A DNA stretch of 64,000 nucleotides, taken from the NCBI GenBank assembly GCA_031280915.1, contig JAITGC010000026.1:1-64000 (forward strand). Direction: 5' to 3'. A program made the translations under genes and the position numbers. The notes beneath the pieces are model-generated. The model made no database searches. It was not told the origin of the DNA and saw only the letters and a program-made list of their open reading frames with translations. The DNA comes from Desulfovibrio sp. (lineage in GTDB: Bacteria; Desulfobacterota; Desulfovibrionia; Desulfovibrionales; Desulfovibrionaceae). Positions 46,769 to 55,764 of this stretch are shown piece after piece (the stretch's first letter is position 1; the number at the start of each line of letters is the position of its first letter).

Positions 46769-47953
46769 ATGACCGCATTCAATCCAAGACAGCGGCTGGC
46801 GTTGGACGCCTGCACGTCCTGCGGGCAATGTGTGGACGTGTGCCCGGCGGTGTCGGTCACGAAAGACGGCAATCTTTCGGCCTTGGTGCGTATGCGGGGG
46901 CTTAAGGACATTTTGCACAGCCGCTGCGTCGTCACCCGTTTTTTCAGGAACATGCTGGGCAAAAAAGAAATTCCGGATGAATATCTGAAAAAATTCGGCG
47001 AGTCGGTGTACCGTTGTTCCTTGTGCGGCAACTGTCAGGAAGTTTGCCCTGTGGGGCTGCGACTCAGCGGGCTTTGGCTCTCCCTGCGTGAAGATATTGC
47101 CCGATCGGGCCACGCCCCAGAAAAAATCGCCATGATTAACGACAATCTTGACAGCAGCCACAACGTCTTTGACGAAGATAACGACGAGCGCGCCGACTGG
47201 GTGGATGATATGCGCGACCCGCCTGACGACGCCTTGAAGGAGAGCGCCGAGGTGGTGTTTTTCACGGGTTGCGTCGGCGCTTATTTTCCTCTGGCTCAAA
47301 AGATCCCGCAGGCCATGCTGGTCATCCTGGAGTCGGCGGGAGTGAGCTATTCCCTGCTCGGCAAGGATGAATGGTGCTGCGGCTTCCCGCTGCTCGGCGC
47401 CGGCTTGCCGGGAAATCTCCAGTCCTTCATTGATCATAACGTTGCCGCTGTGCGCGCCCGAGGCGCGCGCAGCGTGATTTTTACCTGTCCGTCGTGCCGT
47501 CAGATATGGCATGAGGCGTATCCTCCCGAATTCAAGATGTTCCATGCATCGGAGTTCGTTCTCGATTTGCTTCAGCAAGGGCGGCTCACCCTGACGAAAG
47601 CGCCCTATTCCACAGTAACCTATCACGACCCGTGTGATCTGGGGCGCGGCGGGCGCGTGTTTGACGCGCCACGCGAAATTTTACGCGCCATTCCCGGCCT
47701 TACGCTGAAGGAAATGGGGCACAATCGCGAACATTGTCTGTGCTGCGGCGGAGGGGGCAATCTGGAGATGATAGACCCCGAGCTTTCCACCATGATGGCC
47801 AAACGCAAGGTGGAGGAAGCCATGCTTACGGGCGCCCAGGCCATCGTCACCTCTTGCCAGCAATGCGTACGTACCATGACCACATATGCGCGCCGCAACA
47901 AAGTGGAAATTGACGTGCTGGATGTGATGCAATTGGTGGAAAAGGCCATGTAG
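46769..47953 (+). CDS. HdrD/DsrK-like iron-sulfur CCG-domain oxidoreductase
   Basis: Two 4Fe-4S motifs CTSCGQCVDVCP and CSLCGNCQEVCP; two CCG motifs (GCVG..CCGFP..CPSC; CDLG..CCGGGG..CQQC). Confidence 0.88.
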   Translation: MTAFNPRQRLALDACTSCGQCVDVCPAVSVTKDGNLSALVRMRGLKDILHSRCVVTRFFRNMLGKKEIPDEYLKKFGESVYRCSLCGNCQEVCPVGLRLSGLWLSLREDIARSGHAPEKIAMINDNLDSSHNVFDEDNDERADWVDDMRDPPDDALKESAEVVFFTGCVGAYFPLAQKIPQAMLVILESAGVSYSLLGKDEWCCGFPLLGAGLPGNLQSFIDHNVAAVRARGARSVIFTCPSCRQIWHEAYPPEFKMFHASEFVLDLLQQGRLTLTKAPYSTVTYHDPCDLGRGGRVFDAPREILRAIPGLTLKEMGHNREHCLCCGGGGNLEMIDPELSTMMAKRKVEEAMLTGAQAIVTSCQQCVRTMTTYARRNKVEIDVLDVMQLVEKAM

Positions 47954-48020
47954 TGAAGAATATTTCGATGACGGTAAGGCGGCGTACATAAAAAGTTGAG
48001 CAAAAGTACGGGAAAGCACT

Positions 48021-49094
48021 ATGCGAACGTGGCGTCTGTTCGATCCGCAAGCTATAACGAGCGCGGAAAACATGGCTCTGGATGAAGTGTTGCTGGAGTT
48101 GCGCGGCCAGGGCAAAGGGAGAAACACGCTGCGTTTTCTGCAATTTGAACCTCGCACGGCGCTTGTGGGTTTTCATCAGTCAATACAGGAAGAACTCAAT
48201 ATTCCGTACTGTCTGGAGCATGGCATTGACGTGAATCGGCGTATTACGGGCGGCGGCGCGCTCCTTTTTGACGAAAGTCAGATCGGTTGGGAAATAGTAT
48301 GCGAGAAAACTTTTTTTGAAGCGCATCTTCCCACCGAGGCTCTGTTCAGGCGGCTTTGCGAGCCGGTGGCGGCCGCTCTGAGGAGTATGGGCGTAGATGC
48401 TCATTTCCGGCCACGTAACGACATAGAGGTGGCGGGCCGCAAAATTTCCGGCACAGGCGGCACGGATTCCGAAGATGCCTTTCTTTTTCAGGGCACACTG
48501 CTCACGGATTTTGATGTGGAAACAATGTTGTCCTGTTTGCGTGTGCCCCTGGAAAAGCTCAAAACCAGGGAAATTGAATCCATGAGGGAACGTGTCACCT
48601 GTCTTGCCTGGGAAATGGGCCGTATCCCGTCCGGTGAGGAAGTTAAAGAGGCTTTGGCGCGTTCTTTTGAGGAATATTTCGACATTCGCCTGGAGGCTGG
48701 CGGTCTGACGCAAGAGGAGGAAGCCCTGCTTGATGAACGGCTGCCCTATTTCAGGTCACAGGCATGGGTGGACATGGTGCGCCCGGACCACGAACGCTCC
48801 GAGGCCGTGCGGGCCGTCTACAAGTCGCCTGCCGGCCTTATCCGGATGACGCTGGTTGTCAACGCGGCCAAAAGGATACTCAAACAAATCTACATCACAG
48901 GAGATTTTTTGGCCTTTCCCTCGCGCGCCCTGTTTGATCTTGAAGCGGCTTTGCGCGGCAAAGCCTTGAAGCCGGAACTGCTCAGCGGCATCGTGGAAGA
49001 TTTTTTCGCGGCGGGAAAGATTGTCATACACGGCATGGGCGCCGAAGACATGTGCAAACCGTTGTCGGACGCTCTGAACGGGATTGCGTTATGA
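48021..49094 (+). CDS. Lipoate-protein ligase with fused C-terminal accessory domain, sLpl(AB)-like
   Basis: NMALDEVLLE, INRRITGGGALLFDESQIGWE-type RRxTGGGA motif, RNDIEVAGRKISGTGG; extra about 100 aa C-terminal domain. Confidence 0.82.
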   Translation: MRTWRLFDPQAITSAENMALDEVLLELRGQGKGRNTLRFLQFEPRTALVGFHQSIQEELNIPYCLEHGIDVNRRITGGGALLFDESQIGWEIVCEKTFFEAHLPTEALFRRLCEPVAAALRSMGVDAHFRPRNDIEVAGRKISGTGGTDSEDAFLFQGTLLTDFDVETMLSCLRVPLEKLKTREIESMRERVTCLAWEMGRIPSGEEVKEALARSFEEYFDIRLEAGGLTQEEEALLDERLPYFRSQAWVDMVRPDHERSEAVRAVYKSPAGLIRMTLVVNAAKRILKQIYITGDFLAFPSRALFDLEAALRGKALKPELLSGIVEDFFAAGKIVIHGMGAEDMCKPLSDALNGIAL

Positions 49095-50146
49095 CAGAAC
49101 TTGTCTGCGAGATCGCGGTGATAGGGGCCGGTCCCGCCGGTTCAAGCGCCGCCCGCGCGGCGGCGGCCTCCGGAGCCGATGTGCTGTTGCTGGAGCGTCG
49201 CAGCGAGATAGGCGTACCCGTCCGGTGCGCTGAATTTATTCCGGCGCCCCTGGTCGGCATGGTTCCAAAGGGCGATTTTATTGTTCAGCCCATCAAGGGT
49301 ATGCGAACTTTCCTCAATGGGGAGCAGATACAGCATCTGGACGCCCCCGGTTTCACCATATGCCGGGATCGTTTTGACAAGTTGCTGGCCGCTGACGCTG
49401 TGGCGGCCGGAGCACGGCTGCTTACGGGCGTCTTTGTCGCGGGGCGCGACGGAGCGACGTTGAAAGCCTGCCGGGAGGATGAGCGCATTTCCGTGCGTGC
49501 GGCTGTCGTCATTGGAGCCGATGGCCCGCATTCGCGCGTTGCCCGCTGGATGAACTCAATCAACAGCCGTTGTCTGCCGGCCGTGCAGATGGGGGTTGAT
49601 CTGACGCGGCCTTTGGAGGAGACGGAATTTTATTTCTGTGAAGATATCCCCGGAGGGTACGGCTGGCTTTTCCCCAAGGGCAGGCGGGCCAATGTGGGTG
49701 TGGGCATGACCGCGCGCAAGCCTTCCGTATTGTATGCGGCCATTGACAACCTGCTCCATCTGCTCAGTTCACAGGGGAAAATTTTCAGTGTTTCCCGTTC
49801 TCTCACGGGGGGGGGATGGGTACCGGCTGTGGCTCCCCGTTCCATTGTGCGTGACAACATGCTTCTGACGGGCGATGCCGCCGGCTATACCCACCCCATC
49901 ACCGGGGGAGGGGTTTTCCAGGCGGTTGTGGGCGGCGGCATGGCCGGCAACTGGGCCGCCCGCGCTCTCCAGGCTGGGAATATCAAGTTGTTGCGGGCTT
50001 ATGAGGAGGAGTGGAACGACTATTACGGCGATACCCTGGCCCATGCCTTTCAGCGGCGGCAATTGCTGGAAGAGCATGCCGGACCGTTGCATGACATCAT
50101 TGAACGCTGCTGGATCGGTTTCAAGGACTATTATGCAGAATCTTGA
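49091..50146 (+). CDS. FAD-dependent geranylgeranyl-reductase-family oxidoreductase, LipT-like
   Basis: EIAVIGAGPAGSSAARAAAASGADVLLLERRSEIGVPVRCAEF; LLTGDAAGYTHPITGGGVFQAVVGG; ATGA overlap. Confidence 0.78.
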   Translation: MTELVCEIAVIGAGPAGSSAARAAAASGADVLLLERRSEIGVPVRCAEFIPAPLVGMVPKGDFIVQPIKGMRTFLNGEQIQHLDAPGFTICRDRFDKLLAADAVAAGARLLTGVFVAGRDGATLKACREDERISVRAAVVIGADGPHSRVARWMNSINSRCLPAVQMGVDLTRPLEETEFYFCEDIPGGYGWLFPKGRRANVGVGMTARKPSVLYAAIDNLLHLLSSQGKIFSVSRSLTGGGWVPAVAPRSIVRDNMLLTGDAAGYTHPITGGGVFQAVVGGGMAGNWAARALQAGNIKLLRAYEEEWNDYYGDTLAHAFQRRQLLEEHAGPLHDIIERCWIGFKDYYAES

Positions 50147-51122
50147 ACAACTATTGCGCAATGCGCGAGAAATTTCGTGGAGCGTTTTCGGCAAACGCAT
50201 CCGTTTTTATCTGCCGGGCATGTTCTGTTGCAATGACGTTTCAGGCCGCTACCCGGCGGTTTCCATCACTGGCAGCCAGTGTCTTCAGGACTGCGAACAC
50301 TGCAAGGGCACACTGCTGCGTAATATGCTCCCGGCGGAGACCCCGCAATCCCTCATCGAAAGGGGGCTTGCCCTGGCGAAAGCGGGCAACAGGGGAATGC
50401 TCGTCAGCGGCGGGTGCAATCCACAGGGAAATTTGCCGTGGGATGCCTTTTTTCCGGCCTTACGTTTCCTTAAGGATCGCACATCCCTGCATATTTCCGT
50501 GCACAGCGGCTTTATCAATGCCGATACGGCCAGAGGATTCAAAGAAGCGGGTTTGGACGAGGTGCTGCTTGACGTTGTGGGCAGCGATGAAACCTACCGT
50601 CAGGTTTTTCATGTGAGCGACGGCCTCGCCCGCTTGCGTCAAACCATTGATGCCCTTGTCTCTGCCGATCTTTCCGTTGTTCCGCATCTTGTCTGCGGTC
50701 TGCACTTCGGGCGGATTAAAGGCGAGGAAGCAGCGTTGGAAATGTTGATTTCCCTGCGGCCCCGGCTTCTTGTGACGCTTTCGCTTATGGGTTTGCCCGG
50801 TACTCCGATGCAGAACACAGCGCCGCCCCCCGAAGATGTAATCAGGATATTGTGCCTGGCCCGGCTGCGATTGCCGCAAACGGAAATCAGCCTTGGCTGC
50901 GCCCGTCCTCGCGGCGGTCGGCTTTTGGAAACTCTCGCCGTTGACGCTGGCGTCAATCGGATGGTGCTGCCTTCGGAAGAGGCTCTGCGGCGCGCGAAAT
51001 ACTATGGTCTTGCGGTGGAATACCGCAAAACCTGTTGTTCCGTGGGAGACAGCCCGACGGACGCGCCCTGGATGAACGACGATATGACCAACGACGATAT
51101 AATGATGGAGGCCTGCTTATGA
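50133..51122 (+). CDS. Radical SAM protein, LipS-type lipoyl synthase subunit candidate
   Basis: SITGSQCLQDCEHCKGTLL (CX3CX2C); extra Cys at FCCND, GGCNPQG, LGCARPRG, KTCCSVGD; start 50133 overlaps previous stop. Confidence 0.78.
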   Translation: MQNLEQLLRNAREISWSVFGKRIRFYLPGMFCCNDVSGRYPAVSITGSQCLQDCEHCKGTLLRNMLPAETPQSLIERGLALAKAGNRGMLVSGGCNPQGNLPWDAFFPALRFLKDRTSLHISVHSGFINADTARGFKEAGLDEVLLDVVGSDETYRQVFHVSDGLARLRQTIDALVSADLSVVPHLVCGLHFGRIKGEEAALEMLISLRPRLLVTLSLMGLPGTPMQNTAPPPEDVIRILCLARLRLPQTEISLGCARPRGGRLLETLAVDAGVNRMVLPSEEALRRAKYYGLAVEYRKTCCSVGDSPTDAPWMNDDMTNDDIMMEACL

Positions 51123-52168
51123 ACCGCGCGCGCACGGAAAGTCCGGAATTTTTGCGAATGAGCCTTGCGGCCGCAATGACGCTGGGCTTTGCTCCGGGAG
51201 CGTTTTATCGTGGCGCATGCCTGCATTGTGTGAATCTGCTTTTGACATATGCTTCCGGTTGCGCGGCAAAGTGCGCGTATTGCGGTTTGTCCGGAAGCCG
51301 CAAGCCGGCGCCGGAGCAGGACAGCTTTATACGCGTTCCCTGGCCCACCATTTCGTTGAATGACATTGTGGCGGCCATCGCCAAACGTAAGGGCCAGGTT
51401 GCGCGTATCTGCATTTCCATGCTGACCAACAGCCGGGCCGCGCGTGACACGGAGATCGTCTGCCGCCGCCTGCGGGAAGCGCTGCCGGATATTCCGGTTT
51501 CCCTGCTTATCTCTCCCACAGTGGCGCATCGGGAAGACCTGGTGGCCTTCCGCGAGGCGGGCGCCGATAAAATCGGCGTCGCCGTCGATCTTGCGACGCC
51601 GGAACTCTTTGATCGCTACCGGGGATCCGGCGTGGGCGGCCCGCACAAGTGGGATGTATACTGGGAATGTCTTGCCCAGGCCCTGGAAATTTTCGGTTCC
51701 GGGAATGCTGGTTCACATTTTATCGTCGGCATGGGCGAAACGGAACATGAGATGTGCGATGCCATGCAACGCGTGAGCGGCATGGGCGGCAAGACGCACC
51801 TTTTTTCGTTTTTTCCCGAACACGCCTCGGCCCTTGAAGATCGTCGAAGCCCGCCTGTGGCGCAATACCGCCGCATCCAAATGGCTCGTTACCTGATTGA
51901 TGAGGGAATGGCGCACGTTTCGAACTTTGCCTTTGCCGCATCCGGAAAAATAACTGATTTTGGCATTGACCAACGGCTGCTGGAGCGCATTACAGAAAGC
52001 GGAGAGCCGTTTCGCACCAGCGGTTGCACCGGACGCGACGGCGAAGTGGCCTGCAATCGTCCCTATGCCAATTCGCGTCCGGGGCCGAGAATACGCAACT
52101 ATCCCTTTCCGCCGGATGCCTCGGATATCGTCCGCATCCAACTGCAGATGGGGCTCGCGTCTCCTTGA
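51119..52168 (+). CDS. Radical SAM protein, second LipS-type lipoyl synthase subunit candidate
   Basis: GACLHCVNLLLTYASGCAAKCAYCGLSGSR; GMGETEHEM; C-term SGCTGRDGEVACNRPYANSRPGP; ATGA overlap at 51119-51122. Confidence 0.78.
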   Translation: MNRARTESPEFLRMSLAAAMTLGFAPGAFYRGACLHCVNLLLTYASGCAAKCAYCGLSGSRKPAPEQDSFIRVPWPTISLNDIVAAIAKRKGQVARICISMLTNSRAARDTEIVCRRLREALPDIPVSLLISPTVAHREDLVAFREAGADKIGVAVDLATPELFDRYRGSGVGGPHKWDVYWECLAQALEIFGSGNAGSHFIVGMGETEHEMCDAMQRVSGMGGKTHLFSFFPEHASALEDRRSPPVAQYRRIQMARYLIDEGMAHVSNFAFAASGKITDFGIDQRLLERITESGEPFRTSGCTGRDGEVACNRPYANSRPGPRIRNYPFPPDASDIVRIQLQMGLASP

Positions 52169-52243
52169 TTTGATCAGGGAACGTCATCATATGTGTATGG
52201 AACAGGTGTGACAAATTTTTATTACCCGTGGGAGGGAAGTGCC

Positions 52244-53161
52244 ATGATGCTGAAGCGAAAAATTTGTTTGCCGCTGGTGTGTTTCTGTTGTCTTCTGTTT
52301 GCCGGCACAGATGCCTTTGCGGGCGGAGGACACTACGGCATCGGCGGAGAAGGGTATCAAATGGCCGTTACGCCGCGAGAAGGCAGTATCTACAAGATGT
52401 ACAACGTCTGGTATGAGGCCAATGCGGTCAAAAACAAATCCGGCGGAAACGTCCGAGGGGATACGTACGTCGCCCAATACGTCAATTTTGAGCGTATTGT
52501 TCTCCGTACCCCTGTGGAGCTTTTCGGGGCGGATTGGTTTTTTAATGCCGCTCTGCCTTTCACCTACACCAAAATGTCGAAAGATCTGGCCGGCCGCAGT
52601 AATGAGAGAAGCATCTTCGCCATCGGCGATCCCGCCGTGTCGGCGATACTGGCATGGCACGGAGAGCAGTGGCAGGCCAATTTTGAGGCGCTTGCCTACT
52701 TTCCCATAGGGGCATACGACGAAGAACGGGCCTGGCTGCCCGGCAAGGGCTTTTTCTCCCTCGTGCCGACAGTCTCTTTCGCCTATTATTTCGATGAGGC
52801 GAAGACCATCAACTTCTCCGCCATCGCCAGGTATGAGTACAACACGTATAATCCGTATACCGGAGTTCGCCCCGGCTCCAACATCAGCCTTGAGTACAGC
52901 CTGGGCAAAACCTTTGAAAACGGCATTGATCTCGCCATCACCGGCGCGAATTCCAGGCAGGTGTCAGAGGATGTTGGAAGCCGCCGGTATCTTGAGGGAA
53001 GATATGACGACCTCAGGTCAATCAACATGATCGGCCCGGAAATCGGCTATACGTTCAAGGACCTTGGCGTGAACGTCAATCTGCGTGTTCTGTTTGAGTA
53101 CGAAAACCGCCATGCGCCGCAGGGCTACATGGGCGTTTTGAGTTTGGTCAAGGTGTTTTAG
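52244..53161 (+). CDS. Outer-membrane protein of the MetA-pathway/SphA-like family
   Basis: Signal peptide MMLKRKICLPLVCFCCLLFAGTDAFA; beta-strand pattern ending SLVKVF. Confidence 0.65.
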   Translation: MMLKRKICLPLVCFCCLLFAGTDAFAGGGHYGIGGEGYQMAVTPREGSIYKMYNVWYEANAVKNKSGGNVRGDTYVAQYVNFERIVLRTPVELFGADWFFNAALPFTYTKMSKDLAGRSNERSIFAIGDPAVSAILAWHGEQWQANFEALAYFPIGAYDEERAWLPGKGFFSLVPTVSFAYYFDEAKTINFSAIARYEYNTYNPYTGVRPGSNISLEYSLGKTFENGIDLAITGANSRQVSEDVGSRRYLEGRYDDLRSINMIGPEIGYTFKDLGVNVNLRVLFEYENRHAPQGYMGVLSLVKVF

Positions 53162-53184
53162 GGTAAATTAACATTGAAAATGTA

Positions 53185-53230
53185 TAATCCGCCTGTGAGG
53201 ATTTGCAAGCAAATCCTCACAGGCGGATTA
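53185..53230. repeat. 22-bp perfect palindrome with 2-nt centre
   Basis: TAATCCGCCTGTGAGGATTTGC-AA-GCAAATCCTCACAGGCGGATTA. Confidence 0.9.
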
Positions 53231-53384
53231 TCGCAAGACGAATTGACTCGGCCGTCAAGCGACAATTCCATTTCAACGTGGAACTGAATGTCTGGGCGTC
53301 ATGTTTCAATAGAGTTGTTCATCCTCCCTCAAGAGGGTAAAGCTGAAGTTGCCGCACAACAGCAAAGCGAGCGAGGGAGAGGAC

Positions 53385-53516
53385 GGCGTCGCCCCCGGTT
53401 CGTTCTGTACCTTGATGCAGGTTTACTTCGGCGCTCCTGCCAATAACGCTTCGACGCCGCTCGGACGCATGGGCCAACCGGTGGAGTTGGCTCCGCTTTA
53501 TGTGACCGTTGCGTAG
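53385..53516 (+). pseudogene. C-terminal remnant of a short-chain dehydrogenase
   Basis: GVAPGSFCTLMQVYFGAPANNASTPLGRMGQPVELAPLYVTVA-stop without a recognisable N-terminal Rossmann portion. Confidence 0.5.
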
Positions 53517-53921
53517 CTACAAAAAGCACAGGCCGAAGCTCCGGTTTCGTCGGCTTTGCGTCAAGCTCAGGAGTAACTCGGCTATTCGGGCATTGTCCCT
53601 CGACAGCTTGTGCTCATAATCACAGCAGCACTCGCTGACATCAAATGTCTCTCACAAGCTTGGCGGATTCAGATGCTTCTGAGGAACTGCCTTCTCGGCC
53701 ATCTCAACGCGCTGAGTTGGCCTCAGCACAAACGCCAGTCTTTTCTGGGGGGGGCCGGGAACGGCATTGCCGCCTCAGTATGTCGGGACGGTCTGTTTTT
53801 TGCGACCGGTTTTCGGCGCGGAGGCTTTTTCCCTGCGACGGCTTGCCGTTTGTCCGGCTTTAGCTTAAAAGAAGCGGCGTTGCTTGTCGAAACACAGCCT
53901 TACATGGAGGAAAGGACGAAT

Positions 53922-54569
53922 ATGTCCGAAGCGGCGGCCACAGATGAGGGGTTGGAGATAATCGCCCGCCATGCGGCGGAAGGCGCGCGGTTGCGCACGG
54001 AGTTTTTTTCGCGGCGGGCCGGGGGCATCCGTGAAATGGCCCTGCGGGCGGCGGCCTGCATTGAGGGAGGAGGAAAAATCCTGCTCTGCGGCAACGGCGG
54101 CAGCGCGGCGGATGCGCAGCACCTGGCCGCGGAATTTGTAAACCGTTTTCTTCTGGATCGTCCTGCGCTGCCGGCCATTGCTCTCACCACGGACACCTCG
54201 TGCCTGACGGCCATCGGTAACGATGCCGGCTTTACTCAAATTTTTGCCCGGCAGGTGGAGGCCCTCGGCCGCAGGGGGGATATGTTCATCGGCATTTCCA
54301 CCTCTGGCCGCAGCGCCAATGTTGTTGCGGCTCTGCGGGCGGCCCTTGCGGCGGGTATGTACACGGTGGGGCTGACAGGTCAAAATGGAGGAGACATGGT
54401 TCCCCTTTGCGGCATTTTGCTTGAGGTGCCGAGCCTGTCCACTCCGCTGATTCAGGAGGTGCATATTGCCGCCGGGCATTTGTTCTGCGGGCTTGTTGAA
54501 CACTATCTTGTGGAAAAGCCGGTGGAATACGGGAAATATCTGGAACAGAGCCGCTCCGTTCAACATTGA
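53922..54569 (+). CDS. gmhA: Phosphoheptose isomerase (SIS domain)
   Basis: LLCGNGGSAADAQHLAAEFVNRF, GDMFIGISTSGRSANVVAAL, VHIAAGHLFCGLVE; RBS GGAGG. Confidence 0.92.
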   Translation: MSEAAATDEGLEIIARHAAEGARLRTEFFSRRAGGIREMALRAAACIEGGGKILLCGNGGSAADAQHLAAEFVNRFLLDRPALPAIALTTDTSCLTAIGNDAGFTQIFARQVEALGRRGDMFIGISTSGRSANVVAALRAALAAGMYTVGLTGQNGGDMVPLCGILLEVPSLSTPLIQEVHIAAGHLFCGLVEHYLVEKPVEYGKYLEQSRSVQH

Positions 54570-54591
54570 TGAGAGCGGATGAGGAATTTTT

Positions 54592-54822
54592 ATGCCCATT
54601 TACGAATATATTTGTGAAAAATGCGGGAATGAATTTGAGGATATCGTCTTTGGAGAAGACGCTCCCTTCTGCCCAAAATGTGGCAAAAACAAGGCGCGCA
54701 GGCTTATGTCGCGTCCGGCCAGATATACTGATGGCTCTGGTGGAGGAGAGGATTCCTCGTCAGCCGGGTCGTCCGGCTGCGCTGGTTGTTCCGGCGGAAA
54801 TTGCGCGAGTTGCGGCCGGTAA
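54592..54822 (+). CDS. FmdB-family zinc ribbon protein
   Basis: MPIYEYICEKCGNEFE, FCPKCGK; Gly/Ser/Cys-rich tail. Confidence 0.88.
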   Translation: MPIYEYICEKCGNEFEDIVFGEDAPFCPKCGKNKARRLMSRPARYTDGSGGGEDSSSAGSSGCAGCSGGNCASCGR

Positions 54823-54825
54823 GCG

Positions 54826-55761
54826 ATGAAAAAACACCTTGTCATCGCAACGCGCGGAAGTCGGCTCGCGCTGTGGCAGGCCAATGCCGTCAAGGACAGC
54901 GTGCGGAAATTGTATCCTGACCTTGAAGTATCGCTTGAAGTTATTAAAACAAGCGGCGATATTATTCAGGATGTTCCTTTGGCGGACATTGGCGGCAAGG
55001 GCCTTTTTGTCAAGGAAATCGAAGAGGCGCTTCTGGACGGCCGCGCTGATTTGGCCGTTCACAGCATCAAGGATGTGCCCATGTCCTTGCCGGAAGGCCT
55101 TGTGATGGCATGCGTGCCTGAACGCGAGGATTGCCGCGACGTCTTTCTCTCCGTCAGATACCCCGGTGTGGAGGATTTGCCCCAAGGGGCCCTTGTGGGC
55201 ACAAGCAGTCTGCGCCGTCAGGCGCAGCTTTTGGCCCTGAGACCGGATTTGCGCGTGGAGCCGTTGCGCGGCAATGTGGACACGCGCTTGCGCAAACTGC
55301 ATGAAGGCGTCTATGATGCTGTTGTGCTGGCGGCGGCGGCTCTCAACAGGCTCAATTTGAGCGCGCCCTCAATGCGTTTTTTTGACACGGAGCGTTTTTT
55401 GCCGGCTGTGGGGCAGGGGGCGCTGGGTATCGAATGCCGCGCGGATGACAGCGAACTTGTGCGAGCCCTGCAAAAACTTGAAGATCGCGTTACGCGCCTT
55501 TGCGTGGAGGCCGAGCGTGGCCTTCTGGCTGGGCTTGAGGGCGGCTGCCAGGCGCCCATTGCCGGTCATGCGCGTCCGCTTGATGAAAATACCTTATATT
55601 TGGAGGGATTGGTGTCATACACTGACGGAAGCCGCATGCTGCGCCGGGAAAAAACCGGGTCTGCCGCCGCCCCGCGCGAACTCGGTCTGCGTCTGGCCGA
55701 GAATTTACTCGAGAACGGCGCGCGGGAAATTCTCGCGCAATTATTTACGGGAGCGCGATAG
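54826..55761 (+). CDS. hemC: Hydroxymethylbilane synthase (porphobilinogen deaminase)
   Basis: IATRGSRLALWQANAV, GKGLFVKEIEEALLDGRADLAVHSIKDVP, LRGNVDTRLRKL, GGCQAPI. Confidence 0.96.
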   Translation: MKKHLVIATRGSRLALWQANAVKDSVRKLYPDLEVSLEVIKTSGDIIQDVPLADIGGKGLFVKEIEEALLDGRADLAVHSIKDVPMSLPEGLVMACVPEREDCRDVFLSVRYPGVEDLPQGALVGTSSLRRQAQLLALRPDLRVEPLRGNVDTRLRKLHEGVYDAVVLAAAALNRLNLSAPSMRFFDTERFLPAVGQGALGIECRADDSELVRALQKLEDRVTRLCVEAERGLLAGLEGGCQAPIAGHARPLDENTLYLEGLVSYTDGSRMLRREKTGSAAAPRELGLRLAENLLENGAREILAQLFTGAR

Positions 55762-55764
55762 CCT

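Noticed and set aside
53610-53921. N-terminal extension of the gmhA ORF
   Set aside because: No conserved sequence before MSEAAATDEG; a good GGAGG RBS precedes ATG 53922.
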